A stretch of DNA of 64,000 nt from NCBI GenBank assembly GCA_030727405.1, contig JANRBR010000035.1:62001-126000 (forward strand), given 5' to 3'. The DNA comes from Crocinitomicaceae bacterium. GTDB lineage: Bacteria > Bacteroidota > Bacteroidia > Flavobacteriales_D > Crocinitomicaceae. The position numbers and the translations under genes were made by a program. This document shows, in pieces, positions 46,407 through 54,419 of the stretch (the stretch's first letter is position 1; every line of letters begins with the position of its first letter). The notes under the pieces are model-generated. The model was not told the DNA's origin, ran no database searches, and saw nothing but the letters and a program-made list of their open reading frames with translations.

Positions 46407-47729
46407 TTACTTGTAAAACACTTGGTATCCCCAAGGAGCCAAAGAAACTTTATTCGAACTTTTCAACGTTTTCTTTTTCCCTGTAAATAAATCTGTGTAT
46501 TCACCTTTTATTGAAGCAGAATCGAATACAACTTCCGTTTTCTTTTTGGATAAGTTTAACACGGTAATCACTTGATGGTTTTCGTATTCACGAATATAAA
46601 CAAGTTGATCTTTGGAATTTTTCGTCTCAATAATTTTTGCATTATTGCTTCCATCCTTCACCCACAGAGCTGGATTTGATTGATGCAAGGTCAATAACTT
46701 CGTATAAAAAGGAACCATGTCCATTTTTTTCCAATCGATGCTATCTTTATCGAAGAACTTCAGTCTTCTATCCAATGACGTTTCTTGTCCATTATATACT
46801 AAGGGCATACCTTCAATGGTCGAAGCCAATACCGCCATCGCAAATCGTGCATCACCCATTCGTTCCATTTCCGTTCCGTTCCAAGAATTTTCATCGTGGT
46901 TGGATGTGAAATTCATGCGGAAAGCGTTCGAAGGATACTTATTATTGGCTAGGTATTCACGAATAGCTGTCGCATCGCTTTCACCTTTTGCAATTTTATT
47001 CATGATGTGGTGAAAATTCCAACCGTAGGTCATTTCAAAGGCATCGTGTAAGGGAACCTCCTCTGCTTCTGCTAACATAAAAATTGGTTTTACCAACTGC
47101 AATTCCATGCGTGCATCCATCCAAAAATCCAAGGGAACTGATCCTGCAACATCACAACGGAATCCATCAATGTCTGCTTCCGTTAACCAATATTTCATGG
47201 AGAGAATCATTTCTTTGCGCATGGATTTATTATCATAATTTAAATCCGCAACATCCCACCAATCCGTACCAATCGTTGGTTGCACATTTCCGGTTGAATC
47301 GAGAGTATACCATTCCATGTTCCCTTGTTCGATCCAGACGTTGTCGGGAGATGAATGATTTGCAACCCAATCAATGATTACATACATTCCCAACCGGTGT
47401 GTCTCTTTGACTAAGAATTTAAAATCGTCTAAATTCCCAAACTCTTTATTCACCTTTTGATAATCCTTTACTGCGTAGTAACTACCTAAAGAACCTTTTC
47501 TATTTCGCTCTCCGATTGGGTGAATCGGCATCAACCAAATAATATCTACACCCATTGCTTTCAAACGAGGTAATTCTTTGGTTACTGCTGAAAATTTTCC
47601 TTCAGCTGAAAACTGTCGAACATTTATTTCGTAAATCGTGGCATTTTGCGCCCATTTAGGAGTTTTTATTTGCGCAACACTAGCAAGACTAATGAATACA
47701 GCAAAAACAAGTACAATCGATCTTAACAT
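46407..47729 (-). CDS. Secreted alpha-amylase family GH13 enzyme
   Basis: A 440-residue GH13 hydrolase with a signal peptide (to about residue 19, SLASVAQ). Conserved regions: VIIDWVANHSS (region I), GFRCDVAG with the nucleophile Asp (region II), MLAEAEEV with the acid Glu (region III), and FTSNHDENSWNG with the third Asp (region IV). A C-terminal beta domain ends at WGYQVFYK. It is expected to cut alpha-glucans in the periplasm or outside. No sorting domain or lipobox is seen. Overlaps the sugar-kinase gene by 7 bases. Confidence 0.93.
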   Translation of the reverse strand: MLRSIVLVFAVFISLASVAQIKTPKWAQNATIYEINVRQFSAEGKFSAVTKELPRLKAMGVDIIWLMPIHPIGERNRKGSLGSYYAVKDYQKVNKEFGNLDDFKFLVKETHRLGMYVIIDWVANHSSPDNVWIEQGNMEWYTLDSTGNVQPTIGTDWWDVADLNYDNKSMRKEMILSMKYWLTEADIDGFRCDVAGSVPLDFWMDARMELQLVKPIFMLAEAEEVPLHDAFEMTYGWNFHHIMNKIAKGESDATAIREYLANNKYPSNAFRMNFTSNHDENSWNGTEMERMGDARFAMAVLASTIEGMPLVYNGQETSLDRRLKFFDKDSIDWKKMDMVPFYTKLLTLHQSNPALWVKDGSNNAKIIETKNSKDQLVYIREYENHQVITVLNLSKKKTEVVFDSASIKGEYTDLFTGKKKTLKSSNKVSLAPWGYQVFYK

Positions 47730-48595
47730 GATTTTATTGTTTGTTGGTTTAGAATATAGTTTAGGTGGTAATTTACTAATCCAGAAACTGGTTTTTGAAT
47801 AATCGAAGTAATCGAAATGCCCAATTCACTTGCCGCTTGATTTAATTCTGCTTCGAATATTTTCGAAAGCGATCCCACAAAGTGAACTTCCGTTTCCTCA
47901 AAATTTGGGTAACAACACACATGTACTTCCATGAACTTCTTGAAACCTTGGTAAACCATTTCACTGAAGAATGCCTCTTCTTTATGTTTCGCAATAAACG
48001 GCATAAAAGAAGCGATGTATACGTTGGCATTTGGCTCGCGGTAAACATGATTTACAATTTGGTCCTTATCCAATTTGTACGTTGCAATAAAATCTGCCTC
48101 GACATTCGCTGGCAGTTTGTGGTACAAGAAATTACTCAACAGTTGTTTACCGAAATAACTTCCACTTCCTTCATCGCCAAGAATATACCCCAAGGCCGGT
48201 ACCACCTCCGAAAGTTCTTCACCATCGAACAAGCAAGAGTTAGATCCTGTCCCAATGATGCAGGAAATTCCAGGTTTTCCCGAATAGGTTGCATAAGCAC
48301 AAGCCAGTAAATCATGATTCACTAAAACGGATGCATTTTTAAAAATTCGTTGAAGGCCGATCTCAACAATTTTATTCATTTCATCACTTGAACATCCTGC
48401 ACCATAAAAATATACGCCGAGTATTTCATCTGCGACGGCAAGAATATCAACATGCTTCTTCAATTCATTTTCAATCAATTCGGATGAGTGAAAATATGGA
48501 TTGAAGCCCATTGTCGAATAAAAACTTTGGTTATTTTTGCTATCAACTAAAACCCAATCGCTTTTTGTTGAACCACTTTCTACTATAAAATACAT
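47723..48595 (-). CDS. BadF/BcrA-type sugar kinase (N-acetylglucosamine kinase-like)
   Basis: A 290-residue ASKHA-fold ATPase. YFIVESGSTKSDWVLVD (about 2-18) is the phosphate-1 motif, VLVNHDLLACAYATYSG includes the catalytic Asp, and CIIGTGSNSCLFDG (about 110-123) is phosphate-2. It resembles eukaryote-like N-acetylglucosamine kinase, but leading a maltodextrin operon suggests glucose or another hexose freed by GH65 as the substrate. It is the first gene after a strong -7 box and a palindromic candidate operator. Confidence 0.85.
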   Translation of the reverse strand: MYFIVESGSTKSDWVLVDSKNNQSFYSTMGFNPYFHSSELIENELKKHVDILAVADEILGVYFYGAGCSSDEMNKIVEIGLQRIFKNASVLVNHDLLACAYATYSGKPGISCIIGTGSNSCLFDGEELSEVVPALGYILGDEGSGSYFGKQLLSNFLYHKLPANVEADFIATYKLDKDQIVNHVYREPNANVYIASFMPFIAKHKEEAFFSEMVYQGFKKFMEVHVCCYPNFEETEVHFVGSLSKIFEAELNQAASELGISITSIIQKPVSGLVNYHLNYILNQQTIKSC

Positions 48596-48622
48596 ACTTC
48601 TTAAATGAAAAATTGAGTCTTT

Positions 48623-48637
48623 GTGTCATTTTTACAC
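48623..48637. promoter_or_regulatory. Inverted repeat GTGT-N7-ACAC, candidate operator between sugar operon and Nudix regulator
   Basis: GTGTCATTTTTACAC lies 5 bases downstream of the -7 box of the sugar operon, at the expected transcription start, and inside the gap to the divergent Nudix regulator. Position suits repression of the kinase-led operon. Confidence 0.4.
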
Positions 48638-48641
48638 TATC

Positions 48642-48649
48642 CAAATATA
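48642..48649 (-). promoter_or_regulatory. -7 promoter box (TATATTTG) of the maltodextrin operon
   Basis: TATATTTG on the minus strand is an exact TAnnTTTG match, 46 bases before the kinase ATG. Confidence 0.6.
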
Positions 48650-48666
48650 TACATAATCCTTCATTC

Positions 48667-49422
48667 GTGCATAATAATCAAAAAAAAATAGGTTCTGAAT
48701 TAAATCCAAATGTCTCTGTTGACTGTGTCATTTTTGGATTCGATTTAGAAAAATTAACCGTACTTGTGATTGACCGCGGTGAGATTTCAGCAGCCAATGG
48801 TCCACGATTAGCTTTGCCCGGAAACTTAATATACGACGATGAAAATTTGGATCAAGCTGCCAATCGGGTACTTGAAGAACTCACAGGATTAAAAAATATT
48901 TACCTCGAACAAGTGGGAGCATTTGGTGACCCATTCCGCATTCATAAAGAGTCCGACAGGGAATGGTTAAAATCGATTCGAGCACAACCGGATGCACGCG
49001 TAATCACGGTAGCCTATTTTTCATTAGTTAAGATTGAAGATTACCTTCCTCACGCCTCCTCTTTCGCGAAAAATGCTGGTTGGGCACCCGTAAACGAACT
49101 AAGCGAATTAGCTTTTGATCACTTTGATATCCTGCAAGCAGCGAAGGATAAATTAAAACAAAAAATTAAAATTCAACCGATTGGATTCAATTTATTACCG
49201 GAGAAATTTACACTAAGCCAACTGCATCGCTTGTATGAAAGCATTCTGGATAAACCACTCGACAAACGTAATTTCCGTCGAAAAATTCAAAAGTTAAACA
49301 TCCTATCGAATTTAAAAGAAAAACAACGCGGCGTGCCTCATAAACCCTCTTCACTCTATGAATTCAATGAGGAAAAATACCAAGAACTCACACAAAAGGG
49401 CTTCGATAATTTCGGGTTCTAA
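48667..49422 (+). CDS. Nudix-domain transcriptional regulator (NrtR-like)
   Basis: A 251-residue protein from GTG 48667 (a TTG at 48613 would add 18 poorly conserved residues). Residues about 15-150 are a Nudix domain (VSVDCVIFGFDLEKLTVLVI, then LALPGNLIYDDENLDQAANR). Residues about 165-235 are a winged helix (FTLSQLHRLYESILDKPLDK, RNFRRKIQKLNIL). This is the NrtR/AraR arrangement, in which the Nudix fold senses a ligand and the wing binds DNA. The catalytic box is degraded (RVLEELTGL instead of RExxEExGx), pointing to sensing rather than hydrolysis. It diverges from the maltodextrin operon, its probable target. Confidence 0.85.
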   Translation: MHNNQKKIGSELNPNVSVDCVIFGFDLEKLTVLVIDRGEISAANGPRLALPGNLIYDDENLDQAANRVLEELTGLKNIYLEQVGAFGDPFRIHKESDREWLKSIRAQPDARVITVAYFSLVKIEDYLPHASSFAKNAGWAPVNELSELAFDHFDILQAAKDKLKQKIKIQPIGFNLLPEKFTLSQLHRLYESILDKPLDKRNFRRKIQKLNILSNLKEKQRGVPHKPSSLYEFNEEKYQELTQKGFDNFGF

Positions 49423-49434
49423 AACCCTTTTTTT
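49414..49434 (+). terminator. Intrinsic terminator of the Nudix regulator gene
   Basis: A 5-bp stem GGGTT / AACCC with loop CTAA is followed by seven T. The loop contains the stop codon. Confidence 0.75.
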
Positions 49435-49445
49435 ACTTCTCCCAA

Positions 49446-49453
49446 TAATTTTG
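49446..49453 (+). promoter_or_regulatory. -7 promoter box (TAATTTTG), candidate for the sigma/anti-sigma operon
   Basis: An exact TAnnTTTG match about 93 bases upstream of the sigma gene. A second, weaker match (CAATTTTG) touches the sigma start itself. TGTAAC at 49500-49505 resembles the AAC-type -35 of ECF promoters and could allow self-activation. Confidence 0.4.
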
Positions 49454-49546
49454 TAAGTTTACTCGTTTAGAAGTTGTTGCTTTTTTTTTAAAAAGAGGCT
49501 GTAACTTTTAACAAGTTCAATTTGTTTTAACTGTAATACTGCAATT

Positions 49547-50035
49547 TTGACTAGTGCCGAATACAATCATTCTGTGGAGCATATTAGCGATTCGTTGTTT
49601 CGCTATGCGGTTCATTTTCTGAAGGACTCAGAAGATGCACAGGACGTAGTTCAGGACGCATTTGAAAAATTGTGGTTGAATAGAGAAAAAGTAGAGAAGG
49701 ACAAAGTGAAGTCATGGCTTTTTACCTGTGTGCACAATGCAATGTTGAATCAAGTACACCGAAAAAAAACGCAACAAATTCACTTAGATTCATTGGAGAA
49801 AACAGCGCATCAAAAGCCTGATCAATCATATGAATCGAAACAAGTAATTGACCTCATAGTTGCTTCCTTGCCTCCTTTACAAAAAAGCATTCTCTTATTA
49901 CGCGATTTGGAAGGTTATACCTACGAGGAGATTGGTGATTTACTCGCTATTCCACCAGCTCAGGTGAAAGTGTACCTCTTCAGAGCGCGTTTAAAAATTA
50001 AAAAACAGTTAAAAGGAATTTTTGAACTTGCCTAA
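49547..50035 (+). CDS. ECF RNA polymerase sigma factor (Das-like partner of a dual-membrane anti-sigma)
   Basis: A 162-residue sigma-70-type ECF factor. Region 2 is about 10-75 (LFRYAVHFLKDSEDAQDVVQ, then FEKLWLNREKV and SWLFTCVHNAMLNQ). Region 4 is about 105-158 (LPPLQKSILLLRDLEGYTYE, then IGDLLAIPPAQVKVYLFRAR). The start is TTG 49547, giving MTSAEYN; this MTxxEYN opening recurs in Bacteroidota ECF factors. A GTG nine codons later is possible. Its stop overlaps the start of the next gene by one base (TAATG), so it is coupled to its presumed anti-sigma factor. Target promoters are unknown. Confidence 0.92.
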   Translation: MTSAEYNHSVEHISDSLFRYAVHFLKDSEDAQDVVQDAFEKLWLNREKVEKDKVKSWLFTCVHNAMLNQVHRKKTQQIHLDSLEKTAHQKPDQSYESKQVIDLIVASLPPLQKSILLLRDLEGYTYEEIGDLLAIPPAQVKVYLFRARLKIKKQLKGIFELA

Positions 50036-51708
50036 TGCAACCGACACACGAAAACATTGATCGCTGGTTATTTGATTACACGGAAGGAAACCTATCCGCT
50101 GAGCAAGAACAACTATTAGAGCAATTCTTAATGAATCATCCAGATCTTGAAATGGACTTGGACGCATGGGAGGTATCGAAAGTAGATGTTGCTCCTATTC
50201 CATTTAATAACAAATCCGCTCTGTATAAAAAACGCTCTTACAAACATGCTTTCGCTTTAATAGGTCTTCTTCTTCTTTTTGTATCCGGTCTGGCCTATTA
50301 TCAAACCTCGCGCAACATAAATGAAACTGCTCATGTTACGCGAAAAGGAAAAGATAAAACGACCGCCTCTACAGGAAATGCATCCAAAAAATCGAATGCA
50401 TCTCTTCAAAAGGCAGTTCTAGTAGTTTCTTCAAGGAAATCAGAAGGTGGAAACGCCAAGATATCTGCCAAGTTTGACCAACCACAAGCATCGAACGCTC
50501 CAAGAACGAACATGAACTTGACATCGGCGCCGAAGAACAAATTAGATCAATTCACCTCATCAATCATTTCGGAAAAGAGCACAACAGACGCTAATCTAAG
50601 GGATGACTTAAAAAACTTTGACACAGAAATCGATTTGACACCAATCGCATTGCGTTCACTAAAAGGAATGACCTTACCGAGATTCAATGGTAGCATTTAC
50701 ATCGAAGAATTGAACGAATCAGTCGACTTAGATGCAAAAAAAGTGAGCCTAGGCAACTTTGATTTGGTGCGTAAACTCGATCGTTTACTATCTAAGGATA
50801 TCGGATTGACCAACAACCAGTCTTATGATTACACCTTGCCAGGACAAAGCAATCTCGATGTAAATTTTAGTTCAGTTGGAACAACCTCCCAAACAAGATT
50901 TCAAGCAGTTAGCTCATTGAGAGCGCCAGAAAATCCTGCGCAAATGAAGCTGAACAATCAACTTTCCTTGGACGGATATTCCAGGGGAATGCGAGCAGGA
51001 TTTGGACTTCAAGCAAACTACGATGATTTTGGAGATGGCCTAATTAAAGACGTCAATGTTGCCCTAATATTCTCGCCAAAAATCGCTTTAAGTCGAAAAA
51101 TATCATTGGAGCCCGCCATTCGTTTTAACATGGGAACAATGACCTTAAATGAACAAAAGCTTTCTTCTGCAGGAAAAGTGGAATACAACACTGGACAAGT
51201 CAATGATTTTCAATTCGATCCTAACCTAGCGATTGGACGAACATTGTGGTACCGAGATTTGGATCTAGGAATGACCATTCACACACCACTTTTCTTTTTA
51301 AGTGGACAAGTGTCAAACCTGTTCAAGCATAATGAAAATATATACTCTAATGATGGTTCAACCCTTGCTGCCTCAAGAAACATACATTTAATTGCCGGCA
51401 CCCAGTATATTTCAAGAAATGAAAAGTTGATTTTTTCGCCTTATGCATTGTACCAACAAACGAAATACCTAACGCAACTTTTCGGAGGCTTTACCTTTAA
51501 AGCAGGCAAAGCCCAAATTGGGATGACCTACGGAAGCCTCTCTAGTGCGAATGTTTCCATAGGTTATATTGGAACGCATTTCGCGTTGATTGGTCAATCC
51601 GGATACGGAACCTTAGTAAGTACACAAAATAGAACCTTTACACATCAAATAACCTTACGCATTCATTCATCTGTGAGTAAAAAAGCACGCAGATACATAA
51701 GCCTATAA
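50035..51708 (+). CDS. Dual-membrane-spanning anti-sigma factor: anti-sigma N-terminus, one TM helix, linker, PorP/SprF-like outer-membrane barrel
   Basis: A 557-residue protein with an unusual layout. Residues 1-70 are acidic and helical (NIDRWLFDYTEGNLSAEQEQ, then FLMNHPDLEMDLDAWE), the pattern of short ECF anti-sigma domains. There is no signal peptide; one transmembrane helix spans about 71-89 (HAFALIGLLLLFVSGLAYY), placing the N-terminus in the cytoplasm. Residues 90-300 are polar and low-complexity (Ser/Lys/Asn-rich). Residues about 305-557 are beta-strand-rich and align by pattern with the PorP/SprF barrel of the next gene (MRAGFGLQANYDDFGDGLI; DLGMTIHTPLFFLSGQVSNL). One protein would thus span both membranes, as in the Dma family of Bacteroides thetaiotaomicron. 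Barrel homology and topology are inferred from reading the sequence. Confidence 0.8.
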   Translation: MQPTHENIDRWLFDYTEGNLSAEQEQLLEQFLMNHPDLEMDLDAWEVSKVDVAPIPFNNKSALYKKRSYKHAFALIGLLLLFVSGLAYYQTSRNINETAHVTRKGKDKTTASTGNASKKSNASLQKAVLVVSSRKSEGGNAKISAKFDQPQASNAPRTNMNLTSAPKNKLDQFTSSIISEKSTTDANLRDDLKNFDTEIDLTPIALRSLKGMTLPRFNGSIYIEELNESVDLDAKKVSLGNFDLVRKLDRLLSKDIGLTNNQSYDYTLPGQSNLDVNFSSVGTTSQTRFQAVSSLRAPENPAQMKLNNQLSLDGYSRGMRAGFGLQANYDDFGDGLIKDVNVALIFSPKIALSRKISLEPAIRFNMGTMTLNEQKLSSAGKVEYNTGQVNDFQFDPNLAIGRTLWYRDLDLGMTIHTPLFFLSGQVSNLFKHNENIYSNDGSTLAASRNIHLIAGTQYISRNEKLIFSPYALYQQTKYLTQLFGGFTFKAGKAQIGMTYGSLSSANVSIGYIGTHFALIGQSGYGTLVSTQNRTFTHQITLRIHSSVSKKARRYISL

Positions 51709-51713
51709 CTACT

Positions 51714-52676
51714 ATGAATTTTAAAAACCTCATCCTACTTGGTCTTTTATATGTGAGTTTTCAATCCACTGCTCAAGACCCCACGTTTACACAATTCTAT
51801 TCCAATCCTATTTATTTGAATCCAGCTCTTGCAGGATCCAGTGGCTGTCCAAGAATTGCCTTAAACTATCGAAACCAATGGCCACAATTGTCTGGTAATT
51901 TTGTCACCTACGCTGCTGCCTATGACTCATATGCAAAAAATGTACAAGGTGGAGTCGGACTCATGGCTGTGCACGATCAACAGGGACAAGGAACCATTCA
52001 AACTACAACGATCGCAGGAACTTACTCGTATTACCTCAAAGTAAATCGAAAGTTCCGTGTCATGGTTGGCTTACAAGCGGCCTATTCTCAAAAATTTCTT
52101 GACTGGAGTAAATTAACCTTTGGAGATATGATTGATCCAAGAAGAGGATTTATATATCAAACAGGCGACGTTCCAAGAGGAAATGGCAAACATGGTTTTT
52201 TCGATGTATCGGCTGGTTTGGTCGGATTTTCTAAGAACTTTTATTTTGGCCTGGCTGCACACCACTTAAATACACCAGATGAATCAATGATCTTGGGCCA
52301 ATCAAGCCTTCCAATGAGAATAACTGGACACATGGGTGCAACCATTCGAGTTGGACAACGCGGCCGAATGTCTAGTTCGACTTCCATTATGCCGAATGTG
52401 ATTTACCAATACCAAAATGGATTTCAGCAATTGAATTTAGGCGCCTACCTAAAATACGAAGCCTTTACGATTGGTGCATGGTACCGAAACCGGGATGCAT
52501 TCATTCTGAGCCTTGGTTTAACAACCGAAAAATTCAGAATTGGATACAGCTATGACTTAACCGTTTCACAACTGGGCGGTGTCACAGGTGGTTCCCACGA
52601 GATTTCATTAGGATTCAATTTAAAATGCAAGAATCAAATTAGGGACTTTAGACGTATTTCTTGTCCGTCTTTCTAA
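51714..52676 (+). CDS. Type IX secretion PorP/SprF family outer-membrane protein
   Basis: A 320-residue PorP/SprF-type barrel. The signal peptide ends at about residue 20 (FQSTAQ), followed by the family opening DPTFTQFYSNPIYLNPALAG. VGLMAVHDQQGQGTIQ, FRVMVGLQAAYSQKFLDWSK and FGDMIDPRRGFIYQ are typical. Such proteins work with surface adhesins or other type IX cargo and often sit beside the cargo gene; none is adjacent here. It begins 5 bases after the anti-sigma/barrel gene and belongs to the same operon. Confidence 0.92.
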   Translation: MNFKNLILLGLLYVSFQSTAQDPTFTQFYSNPIYLNPALAGSSGCPRIALNYRNQWPQLSGNFVTYAAAYDSYAKNVQGGVGLMAVHDQQGQGTIQTTTIAGTYSYYLKVNRKFRVMVGLQAAYSQKFLDWSKLTFGDMIDPRRGFIYQTGDVPRGNGKHGFFDVSAGLVGFSKNFYFGLAAHHLNTPDESMILGQSSLPMRITGHMGATIRVGQRGRMSSSTSIMPNVIYQYQNGFQQLNLGAYLKYEAFTIGAWYRNRDAFILSLGLTTEKFRIGYSYDLTVSQLGGVTGGSHEISLGFNLKCKNQIRDFRRISCPSF

Positions 52677-52684
52677 TGATTTAA

Positions 52685-54406
52685 TTAGAATTTCTGGTAA
52701 ACAGGCAAGCGCATAAACGTTTGCTCAAAGTAAGGACTGCGGCAATAGATAAAATACAGCTGATCCCATTCGGAATTTCTAAACTTTTCATCCGTTGCTT
52801 TTCGAAGTTCATATTCTTCTTTTAACGGTCGATTTTCATCGAGAATATCAGCGATTTGATCCTTAAATACATAATTCGAGAAATACTCCTTTTGCTGTAA
52901 ATACGAATCGAAGAAATTCCAAGACAAATAAGAATCTTCCGCCATTGGTTGCAACGTTGCATGAATAAATAAGGCGGCATCTTGACGACTTGGAATGAGA
53001 ATGTCCCCAGGTTTCAAGGAAATGATTTTAGCACTCTCCCCTACCTCAATTTGACCTAATTTAAAATGTCCCTCGTATGGCTGACTAGGACTTTTATAGG
53101 ATTTCACGGATGATACATGAAGGGTATCAAAGGAATCACTTGTGAGGGTTTCAAAAAGGACATGGTTTGCTTTTAATCGATCTATGACATCCGATTCTTG
53201 TCCACCAACAACGTAATATTTCGGTACAACAACAGAATCCTTCGGGACATACGTTTTAAACCAAGGAATCATGCGTTCGTAGGCTTGGGTACGATTGTAG
53301 GTCAATTCTTTTAATCCGGTAATGGGATGTACGGGAAACGAATGCTCGTAGCCTTTGAAAGAAATGGAATCTGCTTTTTCACTTAACTGGTAATTGTAGG
53401 CAAAATGAGTAAGGTTTTGCGCCCAAGATTTGGAAGCGCTTCGTATTTCTTCAATTTCTAGCGCGTTATTCGCAGTAAATGAAATGATTCCCTCCATGAA
53501 AGCCAAAGTCGCTTGTACACGTTGTGGAAAGGGTTTCAACATGTGCGTTTCTACTGTGAAACTGATGGAATGAAACAAAGACGCAAATCCCATCGCATAA
53601 CGCGGCAAATCATTGAAGGCATGGATTCCTTGTGCAGGAGTTTCTCCTTTCAGTTCAACGTATGGAAACAAGTCCCAACCCTGTTGTTTGACATTCGACG
53701 TTAAGTACGGAATGCATTTCCCGTAGGTCAATTCATTCATTTCGGGAGACATGCGCTCTTTCATCGAAGCGATGTAGGTCAGGGTGTATTGGTAGTCCGC
53801 ACCATTGGATACATGGTTGTCAATGAACACATCCGGATCCAAGGAATGAAAGATTTTCGCAAACGTGAAAGCATTTTTAGAATCCATTTTGATGAAATCG
53901 CGGTTCAGGTCAAAATTGCGTGTGCTTCCACGAAAACCATATTCTTCAGGACCATTTTGATTGGCACGACTCGTCGAAGAACGGTTCATCATTCCACCAA
54001 CGTTATATGCTGGAATAAAAGCAATTAACGGAAGTTTCTTCCCATCTTTCGTCTCTAGTGGTTTCCCTTGTGCAATCCATTGGTCCAACCAAATCAAACA
54101 GGCATTGATGCCATCTGGTTCTCCGGGATGAATCGCATTGTTGATGAGAATCGTTGTTCCAGTTTGTGCCTTCGAGAAAGTTCGAGTAGAATCCTTTCCC
54201 CCATTCATGACAAACAAGTATATCGGTAAGCCGTAATCCGAAGAACCCATGTTGTACATGGAAAGTTCCTTGTGTGCTTTGTCCAGTTTCTGGAGGTGCT
54301 CAATTAATGCTGGATACGTTGGAGAAGTGTTTCCGGTCCAGCTGGACTGAGAAAAACAACTATCTGAAACGATTAGGAACAAGGCACTAGCTAAAATATG
54401 ATTCAT
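52685..54406 (-). CDS. M14 family zinc carboxypeptidase, secreted
   Basis: A 573-residue metallopeptidase. The ATG 54404-54406 gives signal MNHILASALFLIVSDSCFSQ; a frame starting at 54433 would add nine residues and overlap the upstream gene. Zinc ligands are in NNAIHPGEPDG (His, Glu, about 87-97) and FIDNHVSNGADYQYT (His). FDLNRDFIK is the substrate-carboxylate Arg region and VETHMLKPF likely carries the catalytic Glu. About 250 extra C-terminal residues have no clear domain. Located in the periplasm or beyond. Confidence 0.88.
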   Translation of the reverse strand: MNHILASALFLIVSDSCFSQSSWTGNTSPTYPALIEHLQKLDKAHKELSMYNMGSSDYGLPIYLFVMNGGKDSTRTFSKAQTGTTILINNAIHPGEPDGINACLIWLDQWIAQGKPLETKDGKKLPLIAFIPAYNVGGMMNRSSTSRANQNGPEEYGFRGSTRNFDLNRDFIKMDSKNAFTFAKIFHSLDPDVFIDNHVSNGADYQYTLTYIASMKERMSPEMNELTYGKCIPYLTSNVKQQGWDLFPYVELKGETPAQGIHAFNDLPRYAMGFASLFHSISFTVETHMLKPFPQRVQATLAFMEGIISFTANNALEIEEIRSASKSWAQNLTHFAYNYQLSEKADSISFKGYEHSFPVHPITGLKELTYNRTQAYERMIPWFKTYVPKDSVVVPKYYVVGGQESDVIDRLKANHVLFETLTSDSFDTLHVSSVKSYKSPSQPYEGHFKLGQIEVGESAKIISLKPGDILIPSRQDAALFIHATLQPMAEDSYLSWNFFDSYLQQKEYFSNYVFKDQIADILDENRPLKEEYELRKATDEKFRNSEWDQLYFIYCRSPYFEQTFMRLPVYQKF

Positions 54407-54419
54407 TCGAAAGAAAAAA

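Noticed and set aside
47882-48310. Plus-strand open frame of 142 codons
   Set aside because: Antisense to the sugar kinase, which has clear ATPase motifs.
48532-48539. Plus-strand TATTTTTG inside the kinase gene as promoter for the Nudix regulator
   Set aside because: It fits the consensus with a TTG 18 bases upstream, but would give a leader over 100 bases antisense to the kinase start; too weak to list as a feature without transcript data.
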